Shown here piece after piece: positions 52,651 through 61,790 of a stretch of DNA of 64,000 nucleotides (position 1 is the stretch's first letter; the number at the start of each line of letters is the position of its first letter). The translations under genes and the position numbers were made by a program. Below the pieces are notes generated by a model. The model was not told where the DNA came from and ran no database searches. It saw only the letters and a list, made by a program, of their open reading frames with translations. The stretch is from Devosia sp. (GTDB taxonomy: Bacteria > Pseudomonadota > Alphaproteobacteria > Rhizobiales > Devosiaceae), in the NCBI RefSeq assembly GCF_028290625.1, contig NZ_JAQGJM010000044.1, positions 1 through 64,000 of the forward strand. The letters are read 5' to 3'.

Positions 52651-55600
52651 TCGTCGCCACCGCCGGTGATGACCTTCACGTCGGCCAGCAGGTCACCAAA
52701 CTTGCCGTAGTTGACCTTAACGCCGTCATCGAGATTCAGCGTGATACGCTGATCGGCGTAATGATGGAGTTTTTCTTCGAAACGTCGCAACTCTTCTTGC
52801 TGCTTCAGCAGCTTCGAACGCTCGTTGCCAATTCGTTTCCGTTCTACGCTCGATAGGGATGAAGACAGGAAGTCCGAAGCCAGTCGATCGAGACGATTGG
52901 ACATAAGCGACTGCAACGGCACAACATATTCCAAACGCATACGGGCCAGCGTGCTCCCGTTGTAGCGGTGCATATATACCAACGCCTCGAACGCCTTCTC
53001 CTTGCCGCTGGAAAAGAGCCAGTATATGGGGCGCCTCCGATAGCGCCGAATGTGGTCCTTAAAGAAATCGCGGCTGAAAAAGCGACGAATAGTTTCGACG
53101 GGCACTTCACCGGACTTTGGACCCAACGCCTGCGCTAATGTTCGTGCGCTTTCACCCCTACTTTCAGAAGGCCACGCGACGCGGCAGAATTCCTGAAGTT
53201 TGTTTGCGGCATCATCAAGAAACCACTCCCCCTCCGTTATGGGAACGATGCCGTCATTATCAGGCGCAAAATCCCCGTATGCACCGTGGTCGAACCCCTC
53301 ATCGCCGGCGCCAGCATACTGCACCCCCGGCGCACCCATGCCGAAGCGTCCCATCATGCACCCAACAGAATATGAAATCAGATCCTTAATCTCGGCGTTT
53401 GAGTCAAAGACACTAAGCGTAAGGTCCTTATCAAGAACCTGATCGTCCATCTCTCCGCTCAAATTGTACGCCAAGATAAAGGCGGCGTTATTCATCGTCT
53501 CCAAGGTGCGTGCTCGTTCTCTTCGATTCGCAATTGTGGCGCTCCTTGAGACTAGTTCCGCAGCAAGATTATCTTTTCCAGACAACAGGGGTTGACCACC
53601 GAAATTCCAGGACGTTTCGCGCTCATCCCAGTCGTGCCTTGCAATCGCAACTAACTCCTCAATTGTATGCTGACTGAAATTTTCAACTGACGTGGGAATT
53701 GGAAAGCGCGCAATTTGTCCAACACCAAAGTGCACAGTCGGGCAGAGTATCTGCAGGAATACTTCGGCAACTTTGGAGCTAAGCGCACCTAAGTAGAGCA
53801 GATTGGATTCGCTGCCATAGATCATGGGCCCGGCGTCTGTAGGAAGAAATCCGGGGTCGACAAGACGGCAGGAAAAGCTGGAAATGGAAACGTCGTTCCA
53901 AGACACGCCCGGTTGTCCATAAAAGCCTTCGTTCCGGACAGCGGATTTCGGCTTCCCATTCACATCTACAACGGCCTTTACGGCACTGCCGTTATGCTCC
54001 CAATTCACCACGTAGTCATTGTTCCCGTACCACCTGCGGTAATCTCCGCCCTTCGTGATAGGAAACCATTTCTCGCCGCCAAACGGCCTAAAGTCTGCCA
54101 ACGAAATTTCGTGCCAAAGACGGTAGAAAGTATCTGTACCGCTGGCGCTGAACCCCTTTTTAGCAGCATCACCAATGAAGGTTCCGACCCCGAAAGCGGC
54201 GAGTGTGGCGGCTGAGGTCCAATACGCTATGGGTGCGGTTGGAACTTTCGTCAGCTCAGAAACTGACTTCCCGTATCGTGGATTGGAAAAAAAGGATTGT
54301 GACAGCACCTCGTTGCTGTGAACCTGGCCGGGACGATCAAATAGTCGAGTGTAGGTCGCTTGATAATCCGAATGGAGGCCAGCCCGGGCCGAGAAGGCAG
54401 AAGTGCCGAAATCCGAACCAAATGCGCCGCGACCAATATGAACCAAGCTCGTAAAGGGAGCTGCCTCGTATATCAGCCTCCGAGTTTCCTCAAATGAGGA
54501 AAGAAACATCCAGTTTTGGAATGCAATAAAACTTACGTATCCAGACTTAGCAGCGACAAAGTCAATTCCGCGTTCAAAAAACATAGAGTACAGATCATTT
54601 TTGGACTTTGGATAATTAACATTTGAGAAATTCTTCAACAAAGTACAGTAGTAATTACTTCCCATATACGGCGGATTTGCAGCAACGGCGTCGTATGAAT
54701 TTGATAGAATTTCTGCCTGCAGTAACAAAGGCGCAAGATTTGAAATAATTAAATCTAGCTTTGACTTTCCAACAAGGTCGTTTACGACAAGTTTATCCAG
54801 ACAATTCTTCAGATTGGCGAGTATCTCTGCGGTTTGTTTTGTAATTTTGACGAGAGAGCCGTATGTCTTCGCCCCGGCAAATAAATTTACTACTTGCGTG
54901 ATGCTTTCACGCATATCTTCTGTTAGGGCGGCGTTTTTCCCCGTCTCGCTGCTTTTGTTTTCTGCACCATTGTCCGAGGAATTTGACAGCAATCCCAAGA
55001 CTTCAGCGAAATTTACATTCTTACTGTCACGAATAGCAACGATTGAAAGGCGAACTGGGTCAATTGTGGATAGTATATTTCGGTCATCTACTCGGGCCTT
55101 CATGAGCAGTGCAAACGCTGACATCTGCGCCGCGCGCTCATCAATGTCCAAACCGTAGAGATTATTTTCCAATATCAAGCGCGGTATCTCGCGCGAGCGG
55201 TAGCCGCGCTCCAAGTACATCTCTTTAAAAAGGTCATAAGCCTCCACCAGGATGTGGCCGGAGCCGCTGGCTGGATCAAGAAAAGTAATTGTCTGTGGGT
55301 CCAGAGATCTTGGAGTCTCTGTCTCGATCTGTTCCTGTACGTTGGCGGGTTGTGCATTTGGGGCGATGAAATATTGCATCTTGTGGCGCAGCGGCGACGC
55401 CGGATTGCTATCCAACCACTTCGCGCCTAGCGAGTTCTGAACCATGTACTTCACTATCCAGTTTGGTGTGAAGAGCTGGGTGGCCGCCGGAATGTCTTCC
55501 GACTTGACCACCTTGCCGATTACCTGATCTTTTTTCTCTGAAATGTAGAACTGATAAAGCCATCCGATGATTTCGATGTGCCGCCAGTCGGTCTCAGGCA

Positions 55601-56192
55601 CGCGGTCGACCATCTGCCGGATAATGGAATCAGAGTGGAGGAGGTTATCGGGAAGCAGCAGCTCGGTCTCGTCGTTGATCTTTTCGAACAGGAATGGCAT
55701 GGCCGCGTGCAAGGCATTGCACTGGGCGACTAGCAGTAGACGATAGAGTTCTTCATCCTTCGAGCCGTCCAGCTTCAGCGCGACGACGGCCTCTCGTTTC
55801 AGTCCGGGGAAGTCGACACTGGCGGCTTTTTCAACAATTTCAGGTGTTGCGGCGCCAGCCGGATGACTGAGGACGCGGAGACCATGGTCTAGGTAGTCGT
55901 GAAGCTCCATATAGCGAATGGCGGCGAACCGATTGAACCAGGTATAGGCCACCTCATCCATAACCTGCTGGTATCCGCGGATGCGGATTTTCTCGTCCAG
56001 ATCCAGGCGTTGGCGTGCGATGGAGATGGGGAAAGGTTGGCCGTTGATGATGGCGACGCTACCTTCGGTGCGGACCTCCGCATTGCCCGCCTCGGTGATG
56101 CCGAATTTGGCCGCCCGCGCTTTCACTGCCGCGATAAACTCGCGGCGAGCCTGGGGGGCATAAGACTTCAAAACACCGGTATTGATCGCCAT
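52647..56192 (-). CDS. pglX: BREX adenine-specific DNA methyltransferase PglX
   Basis: This 1181-residue type 1 PglX has a SAM-binding motif DPASGSGH at 306-313 and a catalytic motif NPPY at 506-509. It methylates the sixth position of adenine in a non-palindromic site, marking self DNA, and sets specificity for BREX restriction. The part from about residue 315 to 930 (about 53,400-55,250) is clearly more AT-rich than the ends, suggesting exchange of the specificity region. It is placed between brxC (17-bp gap) and pglZ. Confidence 0.96.
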   Translation of the reverse strand: MAINTGVLKSYAPQARREFIAAVKARAAKFGITEAGNAEVRTEGSVAIINGQPFPISIARQRLDLDEKIRIRGYQQVMDEVAYTWFNRFAAIRYMELHDYLDHGLRVLSHPAGAATPEIVEKAASVDFPGLKREAVVALKLDGSKDEELYRLLLVAQCNALHAAMPFLFEKINDETELLLPDNLLHSDSIIRQMVDRVPETDWRHIEIIGWLYQFYISEKKDQVIGKVVKSEDIPAATQLFTPNWIVKYMVQNSLGAKWLDSNPASPLRHKMQYFIAPNAQPANVQEQIETETPRSLDPQTITFLDPASGSGHILVEAYDLFKEMYLERGYRSREIPRLILENNLYGLDIDERAAQMSAFALLMKARVDDRNILSTIDPVRLSIVAIRDSKNVNFAEVLGLLSNSSDNGAENKSSETGKNAALTEDMRESITQVVNLFAGAKTYGSLVKITKQTAEILANLKNCLDKLVVNDLVGKSKLDLIISNLAPLLLQAEILSNSYDAVAANPPYMGSNYYCTLLKNFSNVNYPKSKNDLYSMFFERGIDFVAAKSGYVSFIAFQNWMFLSSFEETRRLIYEAAPFTSLVHIGRGAFGSDFGTSAFSARAGLHSDYQATYTRLFDRPGQVHSNEVLSQSFFSNPRYGKSVSELTKVPTAPIAYWTSAATLAAFGVGTFIGDAAKKGFSASGTDTFYRLWHEISLADFRPFGGEKWFPITKGGDYRRWYGNNDYVVNWEHNGSAVKAVVDVNGKPKSAVRNEGFYGQPGVSWNDVSISSFSCRLVDPGFLPTDAGPMIYGSESNLLYLGALSSKVAEVFLQILCPTVHFGVGQIARFPIPTSVENFSQHTIEELVAIARHDWDERETSWNFGGQPLLSGKDNLAAELVSRSATIANRRERARTLETMNNAAFILAYNLSGEMDDQVLDKDLTLSVFDSNAEIKDLISYSVGCMMGRFGMGAPGVQYAGAGDEGFDHGAYGDFAPDNDGIVPITEGEWFLDDAANKLQEFCRVAWPSESRGESARTLAQALGPKSGEVPVETIRRFFSRDFFKDHIRRYRRRPIYWLFSSGKEKAFEALVYMHRYNGSTLARMRLEYVVPLQSLMSNRLDRLASDFLSSSLSSVERKRIGNERSKLLKQQEELRRFEEKLHHYADQRITLNLDDGVKVNYGKFGDLLADVKVITGGGDE

Positions 56193-56209
56193 TATGGATG
56201 GTCTCGTTT

Positions 56210-59200
56210 CTAGCGGATTTCGACGCGTTCGTTGTTCTTCAGGGCCGCAAGAAGACGGTCTTCAAGCGCCTTGAGAAATTTCTCCGCTTCTGCTGCGGTC
56301 TCGATGAATTCGCCTGCCTTAAGGAGGTCGGCAGTCCGCAGGATCGAGCGTTTTTTCACCATCGGGGCAATCCGCGTATCGACCAACCGGGGTGCCGGGC
56401 CTGCTGGCTCTGACATCCCAGGAGTTGGTGGCGTCGGCGCGGGTGGCTTCCTGATCTGGGCGCCTTCCAGCTCGACCAAATCGAAAGCCTCGTCATAGGC
56501 CTCCTTGGCTTGGTTCTGCAGCTGGTAGATATGCGCGATGCTTTCCTGAGCAGCGATCTGCTTTCGGATATTTTGTAGGGGGCGCAGTGCCCGGTTGCTG
56601 AAATCGCCCGACAGATGATGCCGGTTGAGCTCCGCCTGGACGAGGCTAATGCGCTCGTCAACCTGTTGGAAGGCGTGGTCACGGCGCGAGGTCACCAGCG
56701 TCGTGTTCACTTCGTCTATCTTGGAGGTTAGCGCAGCACCCTCGCGGATCGACCCGTAGGGCTCCGGCATGGCCAGGATCGCAGCGATACGATCCAGCGC
56801 GACGGTGGCGGCGTCATCCTTCCGGAGCTCCGCATCATTGGCCTTGAAGCGGTCCAGTGCGGACCGCATGTCGTCCCATGGCTTCTTCTGGTTCGTGTAA
56901 AAGCCTTGCACGTCCGCGTAGTCGTCGGCGATGTCGAGGAGGTCTGCCTTGTTGTCGTACAGGTGGCTCAGGAATTCCGACGCATCCTCGATGGCGAGAG
57001 CTTTCCGGATTACGCCGTTGGCATCCGCAATTTCGGACTTGCCCGGATAGCTGCCCGTATCGGCCAGCTGCAACCAGCCCTTCAGGTTGACCGACCATTC
57101 CGCCAGGAGTTCACGCAACTCCTTGGCAAGACCGTCCTCGTTGTCCGGCCCGACTTTGCTGAACATCGTCCGTCCAAGTTCGCGGACCTTCTGCAGGACG
57201 TCGCGATCCACAGTTTTGCGGACATGCACCGTGACGCGACGCCACTTGTTGGGGCCATCGATAGCATCCCAAATTTTCTCGCGCTGGAGGGTGTGCCCGT
57301 CCACAGCCAGCGAGAGCTCGCCGAGGCTGATCAAGCGTGCGACCAGCAGGACAGTTTCCCACTCGTTCCATCCAAAGGGACGGCGGGCGAACCGACCCGC
57401 GGCGAGCTCGAATAGGACAACCTGCTTGCTGCTGGCCTGCATCAGCTTGATGTACTCGCGGACCTCCGTGATCGCTCCCGAATTGTGGTCACCACCCTTG
57501 AGGTCTAGCCCTTCGTCCAGCGTCTCGCGCAAGGCAGCCGGGATCTCTCGACGGGGATCTTCCGATCTGTGGGTCAACAGATCCAGTTTCTTGAATGTGT
57601 TGTCTACGAGGTAGTCAAGCGCGTCATCAGCGATGGCTTGGGCGCTACCGCCACTGTTTTCGACATGCTGACCCGCGATGTAGATTTTCGACTCCCGGAC
57701 CAGCCGGTCCAGGACGATCTTGATGCGTTCGCGCCGTTCGCTGTTCTCGGTCTGCTGGTCGCGGATGATCACCGTCACGGATTGGGGCTGCGAGCCATCA
57801 AGCTTCCGCAACGCCAGCTTTTCCGTCTGGAGGTAGCGCTTGACCTCTCGCGCGAGATCCTTCTCGTTCCCCAACACCAGGATGACCTGGCCATCGTTAT
57901 CGGTGCTTTTGAGTGTCGCGGCAGCGTCGCCATAGTCGCCGTATTCGTCACTCAGTGGCGTGATGACATTGAAGGTCAGTGACCCGTCGATCCGGCTAGA
58001 GAACGGCGCCCCATCAGTCAGGCGGTTGATGTCAAAATCATTGCCGGTGGCCTTGTGGCGGAATTTTCCACGGGTCAGGTTACGCAGTACCTCCTCGAAC
58101 ACGATGCTGTTGAGAAGCTTGGTCTCCTCCGCGCCGGTATTCTCGATCTTGGAGATCTCGCGGGAAATGTCCCGCTCCTCATTCGTGAGGAAATAGTAGT
58201 TCTCACCGTTCCGGTTGACGAGCGTTTGGCCTTCGAGGCGCTGGAGGCTATCCTCGATCTTGCGCTTGATCGCCAAGCGGTCGGCATCAATCTTGTCGAT
58301 GAACAGGGTGACGAGGTTGTCGACATTACCCTTGATCTCGTCGATGTAGCGGATCAGGAACAGGGTTTTTAATAGGTCGGCATCGAACGCCTCGAGGCTT
58401 TCGTTGCTCTCCACTCCCTTGATAGCGCGCCGAACGATATCCTCAAGAAAACTCTCGATAGCCGGGTAGAAGTAGTGGAACGGAACTAGGCGACCGGTTT
58501 CATCGTCTGCAACAGTAAGGACGGCTGTGCGGAACGCATCGAGCATCGACCGCTCGCCCTTGGCCAGGTGCGCGCCGGTGGCGCCATGCAGGCGGCTGGC
58601 ATCGAACACCTTCTGGACCAGTTGGAACTGGTACGGGACGAACGGATAGACGGCAGCGAAGTCCTCGTCGCCGGCGTAGGCCTTGAAGGTCATGCCGGTT
58701 TCGCGGAAGCTTACCTGGTTCCTGAGGATGTCGGCCTTGGTGCCGAACAAGGTCTTCAGATCCGCGGTCGCTTCGGTCGTCTTCGCCAACAGCCTTTTCT
58801 GGATGACCTCGTTGGCATGCGCGCCGGAGAGGGACAAGCGCGTCTTGAACCGACCCTGGATCTTAGAGAAGTCATTGGCGGCGGTGGACCGCAACTCGCC
58901 GAGGATCGTGTCCATGTCGGCTTGGGAGGTGACCAGAACCCAGGCACGGCCACCGCACACCGTGCCCAGGTTCTCCACGATCGTCTGGAGGTTGAGCATC
59001 AGCTTGCTGTCGGTGCCGATGAAGGCGCCGATCTCGTCGGCCAGGAAGACCAGGCGATCGATGCCGCTTGCGTCGAGATACTCCGCCACCCATTTGGCGA
59101 AGTTCTCGATCGTAGGCTTGAAGTCGGCCTGGAATTTCTCGAACCAACGATCGGCATCGCCGGAGCTGAGATTCACCGCCGCGCTCAACGCCGTCATGGT

Positions 59201-59836
59201 GGCGTCGATGTGGAATTGGTAGGCGTCGCGTTCGTCCACCCACTTGCTACCGGTTTCATTTTCAAAAGCATCGTGGAAAACCTGCAGCTTGCCTTTGGAA
59301 GCAAGGTATCGTTCCAGGTGCGCGATATGGGTGTGGTCGGCGCAGTAGCCGAGCTTCTCGTTCAGCACCCGAAGGAAAACGCCGAGGATTACCCTCTCGT
59401 CCTGGCTGTCGGCCTTGCTGTCGACGTTGAACAGTATGGTCTGGGTATTGATGCCGACTGCACGTTGCATGTCGGCGGCAAGCATCGGGTCCTGAATCTT
59501 GCCGTCGAAAAAGTCGATGGCCTGACGCGTGCGCCCACCCACGGTTACGGTGGTGTTCTCCAGGATGTACGACAGGATCTTGAGGAAGTGGGATTTGCCG
59601 GATCCGAAAAAACCGCTGATCCACACGCCGTTCTTGCTGGCGTCAGGTGCGTCACCGCGATCACGTCCACCTGCGAGGTAAGCGTCGAGGAAATGCCTGA
59701 AATGCTCGTCTAGTTCTCTAGTGACGACGTATTCGTCGAGCTCTTGCCAGATGCTTTCCGCATCCATCTGGTCAGCCTTGATGACACCATTGATCTCGCG
59801 ACGGACCGGCTTGGCAAAGAGGTTTTCGATGATCAT
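56210..59836 (-). CDS. brxC: BREX ATPase BrxC
   Basis: This 1208-residue P-loop protein has Walker A GFFGSGKS at 75-82 and LVFLADEIGAFIG near 263-275 as a Walker B-like segment. It is the conserved BREX ATPase (related to PglY) that is essential for defence. It resembles origin-licensing/AAA+ ATPases in the family literature. The C-terminal 200 residues are helical, then Pro-rich. It starts 13 bases after brxB. Confidence 0.95.
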   Translation of the reverse strand: MIIENLFAKPVRREINGVIKADQMDAESIWQELDEYVVTRELDEHFRHFLDAYLAGGRDRGDAPDASKNGVWISGFFGSGKSHFLKILSYILENTTVTVGGRTRQAIDFFDGKIQDPMLAADMQRAVGINTQTILFNVDSKADSQDERVILGVFLRVLNEKLGYCADHTHIAHLERYLASKGKLQVFHDAFENETGSKWVDERDAYQFHIDATMTALSAAVNLSSGDADRWFEKFQADFKPTIENFAKWVAEYLDASGIDRLVFLADEIGAFIGTDSKLMLNLQTIVENLGTVCGGRAWVLVTSQADMDTILGELRSTAANDFSKIQGRFKTRLSLSGAHANEVIQKRLLAKTTEATADLKTLFGTKADILRNQVSFRETGMTFKAYAGDEDFAAVYPFVPYQFQLVQKVFDASRLHGATGAHLAKGERSMLDAFRTAVLTVADDETGRLVPFHYFYPAIESFLEDIVRRAIKGVESNESLEAFDADLLKTLFLIRYIDEIKGNVDNLVTLFIDKIDADRLAIKRKIEDSLQRLEGQTLVNRNGENYYFLTNEERDISREISKIENTGAEETKLLNSIVFEEVLRNLTRGKFRHKATGNDFDINRLTDGAPFSSRIDGSLTFNVITPLSDEYGDYGDAAATLKSTDNDGQVILVLGNEKDLAREVKRYLQTEKLALRKLDGSQPQSVTVIIRDQQTENSERRERIKIVLDRLVRESKIYIAGQHVENSGGSAQAIADDALDYLVDNTFKKLDLLTHRSEDPRREIPAALRETLDEGLDLKGGDHNSGAITEVREYIKLMQASSKQVVLFELAAGRFARRPFGWNEWETVLLVARLISLGELSLAVDGHTLQREKIWDAIDGPNKWRRVTVHVRKTVDRDVLQKVRELGRTMFSKVGPDNEDGLAKELRELLAEWSVNLKGWLQLADTGSYPGKSEIADANGVIRKALAIEDASEFLSHLYDNKADLLDIADDYADVQGFYTNQKKPWDDMRSALDRFKANDAELRKDDAATVALDRIAAILAMPEPYGSIREGAALTSKIDEVNTTLVTSRRDHAFQQVDERISLVQAELNRHHLSGDFSNRALRPLQNIRKQIAAQESIAHIYQLQNQAKEAYDEAFDLVELEGAQIRKPPAPTPPTPGMSEPAGPAPRLVDTRIAPMVKKRSILRTADLLKAGEFIETAAEAEKFLKALEDRLLAALKNNERVEIR

Positions 59837-59849
59837 CAGTCAGTCCGTT

Positions 59850-60422
59850 CTATTGGGCCAAGCGGAAGGCGCGGTAGTAGGGTTTGTCGCTCAGTTCGCC
59901 GAAAAGACGTAGGGTCTGCCCGTCATAAATGCCGGGATAGAAGAAGACCAAGGGCGTCCCGCTGAAGTGAGGCTGAAGAGCGTTAAGCAGGTTGTGAACC
60001 CGAACAAGTGGATAGGCAGAACCTACGCCGGAGACGAGTACGACATCAGTGTCCGTCGGCTTGCATCGATCCACAAGTGCCCGGGCGACTTTCTGTGCAT
60101 CCAACGGGCCACGCAGGGCGTTCAGGGTTGCTGCCGTGCCCTTGGCCTTTTGCATCGCATATGACTTATCGAGGAACTTGCGCTCGGTGAGGATGTCACG
60201 CACCAGTTCCAGCAAGTTGACGTGCGACAACTTCAGTCCCTGCCTTTTCTTGGGGGCCTGATGGACGATGGACTCAACGTGTTTCCTTACGTCTTCTTCC
60301 CGCTCCGGCGGGTAGTCGAAAACCCAGAACGGCATATCCCCGCTGAGCCCGCGGGATTCGAGAAAGTCGTCCGAAGTTATGCGGTCGAGGACAGAGTTCA
60401 GCCTCGCGTCGAGATTCGTCAT
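59850..60422 (-). CDS. brxB: BREX protein BrxB (DUF1788)
   Basis: This 190-residue cytoplasmic protein has the DUF1788 pattern: FWVFDYPPEREEDVRKHV near 32-49 and a C-terminal RVHNLLNALQPHFSGTPLVFFYPGIYDGQTLRLF near 141-174. BrxB is part of every type 1 BREX system and is needed for function; its biochemical role is unresolved. Its start overlaps the brxA stop (ATGA). Confidence 0.95.
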   Translation of the reverse strand: MTNLDARLNSVLDRITSDDFLESRGLSGDMPFWVFDYPPEREEDVRKHVESIVHQAPKKRQGLKLSHVNLLELVRDILTERKFLDKSYAMQKAKGTAATLNALRGPLDAQKVARALVDRCKPTDTDVVLVSGVGSAYPLVRVHNLLNALQPHFSGTPLVFFYPGIYDGQTLRLFGELSDKPYYRAFRLAQ

Positions 60423-61258
60423 GAAGAGACCTGAAGCCGTATGATGACGTCCATCTCGTCATGGTTTCGCAGGTAGCCCATAACCTCCGGATCGACCCTT
60501 ACAGGCTGGAGGATGTTCTTGGCGCCTCCGGTCAGGTACCCGGCTTCGTGAAGCACACGAAAGGCACTGTCGCCTAGTTTTTGTGTTGTCGAATCCGCCC
60601 ATTGGGGCATGGCAGGATCCAGGTCGTGGCAGCGGTCGATGAAGCTCGTCCAGACGCGGCGGGGTAGATCTGAACGGAACAGCCGGAAACTCTCCCGGAC
60701 GGTATAGTGCAGGAAATCGGCCAGGAGCGGGCTGTGCTTGATCGCACAGGCGAGCATAGCATGCGTGGCAGCGGTGTTTGTCCCGTCCTGAACAATCCGC
60801 CACAGGTCCGGACCCATTGTTTGTAGGCGGTTTCGGATCAAGGTCGCTTGCCGGTTGGCGGTACCAGCGGACCGCTTCTGGAGCACGTTGTCGACGCTTA
60901 TGGCCCGGCGCCACTGTTCCTCGCTGGCGCCGGCCAGCAGGAGGCCTGCCACTACGCGCGCCTCGGAGACCTGCAGCGACCCCCCTGCGATGTCAGCTTT
61001 GTAGCGCGGCTGACCCATCCCGGCTCTCTCGATGGCTTCCCAAGACATACGCTGTAACAAGGCTTGGTCTCCCTTTTCAACTTCGATGACCTTGGCGACC
61101 CCGCCGCCATTGGCGGCCAAGTGTGACCCCAAGCGGTCAAGGTGTTCCTCGACGAGGCGATACACCGGTATTCCCCGGGTCTTACTGGTGCTCTTCAGCG
61201 CCAAAATCAGGTCGGGGCGAAGGTAGAGTAACACCTGCTTTCGCCCATCCTTCCGCAT
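60419..61258 (-). CDS. brxA: BREX protein BrxA (DUF1819) with an N-terminal ribbon-helix-helix-like extension
   Basis: This 279-residue protein is the first gene of the operon. From about residue 85 it matches BrxA/DUF1819, a DNA-binding, NusB-like fold (GGSLQVSEARVVAGLLL, RNRLQTM, FRVLHEAGYLT). BrxA is usually about 200 residues. The extra 80 N-terminal residues begin with KQVLLYLRPDLILALKSTSK, followed by GIPVYRLVEEHLDRL, which fits a ribbon-helix-helix fold (strand, helix, turn, helix). It may be an autoregulator fused to BrxA. No separate BrxR regulator is seen in the window. Confidence 0.88.
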   Translation of the reverse strand: MRKDGRKQVLLYLRPDLILALKSTSKTRGIPVYRLVEEHLDRLGSHLAANGGGVAKVIEVEKGDQALLQRMSWEAIERAGMGQPRYKADIAGGSLQVSEARVVAGLLLAGASEEQWRRAISVDNVLQKRSAGTANRQATLIRNRLQTMGPDLWRIVQDGTNTAATHAMLACAIKHSPLLADFLHYTVRESFRLFRSDLPRRVWTSFIDRCHDLDPAMPQWADSTTQKLGDSAFRVLHEAGYLTGGAKNILQPVRVDPEVMGYLRNHDEMDVIIRLQVSS

Positions 61259-61790
61259 TCAGGCCTACCAAAATAAGAATCCGCAGATAGCTACAGTCGA
61301 ATCAAAACAAGCCTGGGGCAAGCCCAGTTTGCGCTCTAGGGTTAACCGTGACGGGCGAGGTCCTGCTCACGCTCCTTGACTCCCGGAAATTCGTTCTCTA
61401 TCTGTTCGCTAATGAATACGACATCGACCAAACGCTACCTCTTTTCGACGGCGCCTTCCGGCAGCCGTGCGACCGCGTCTGTCTTCCAGCGGTCCGACCT
61501 ACGAGCATAGCCTCGAGGTTCCAGGGAGACACCATCGAGTGGCCTCCCGTGTTCCAGATGAATACCGATACCGACGTTCCGACCGATCCCGACAAGCGAA
61601 AGCCTCGCTTGCCGAGCGCGTTGCCACGTCTGCTCCATGCCCGCCCTGCCTGCGCCAGTCCCTACATCCGAAAACCGCATCGAGTGACTCCATGAACCAC
61701 CGAAACCCCATGCGCCCGATGCGGCGCCATATCGATCGGCCAGGCAGCGCGGCATAGAAACCCGCCCTCCTCGCCGACGCGAGGACAGCC
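61259..61790. other. Divergent regulatory region between BREX and the FtsH-like operon
   Basis: This 532-bp region has no frame I trust. It carries CAAGCC twice, 11 bp apart (61,308 and 61,319), about 50-60 bp before brxA, which could be sites for the ribbon-helix-helix-like part of BrxA. It should hold promoters in both directions. Confidence 0.5.

Noticed and set aside
61348..61695. A 115-codon frame in the BREX/protease control region
   Set aside because: Poor codon use, no clear start and no domain. Several overlapping frames of equal quality exist here.
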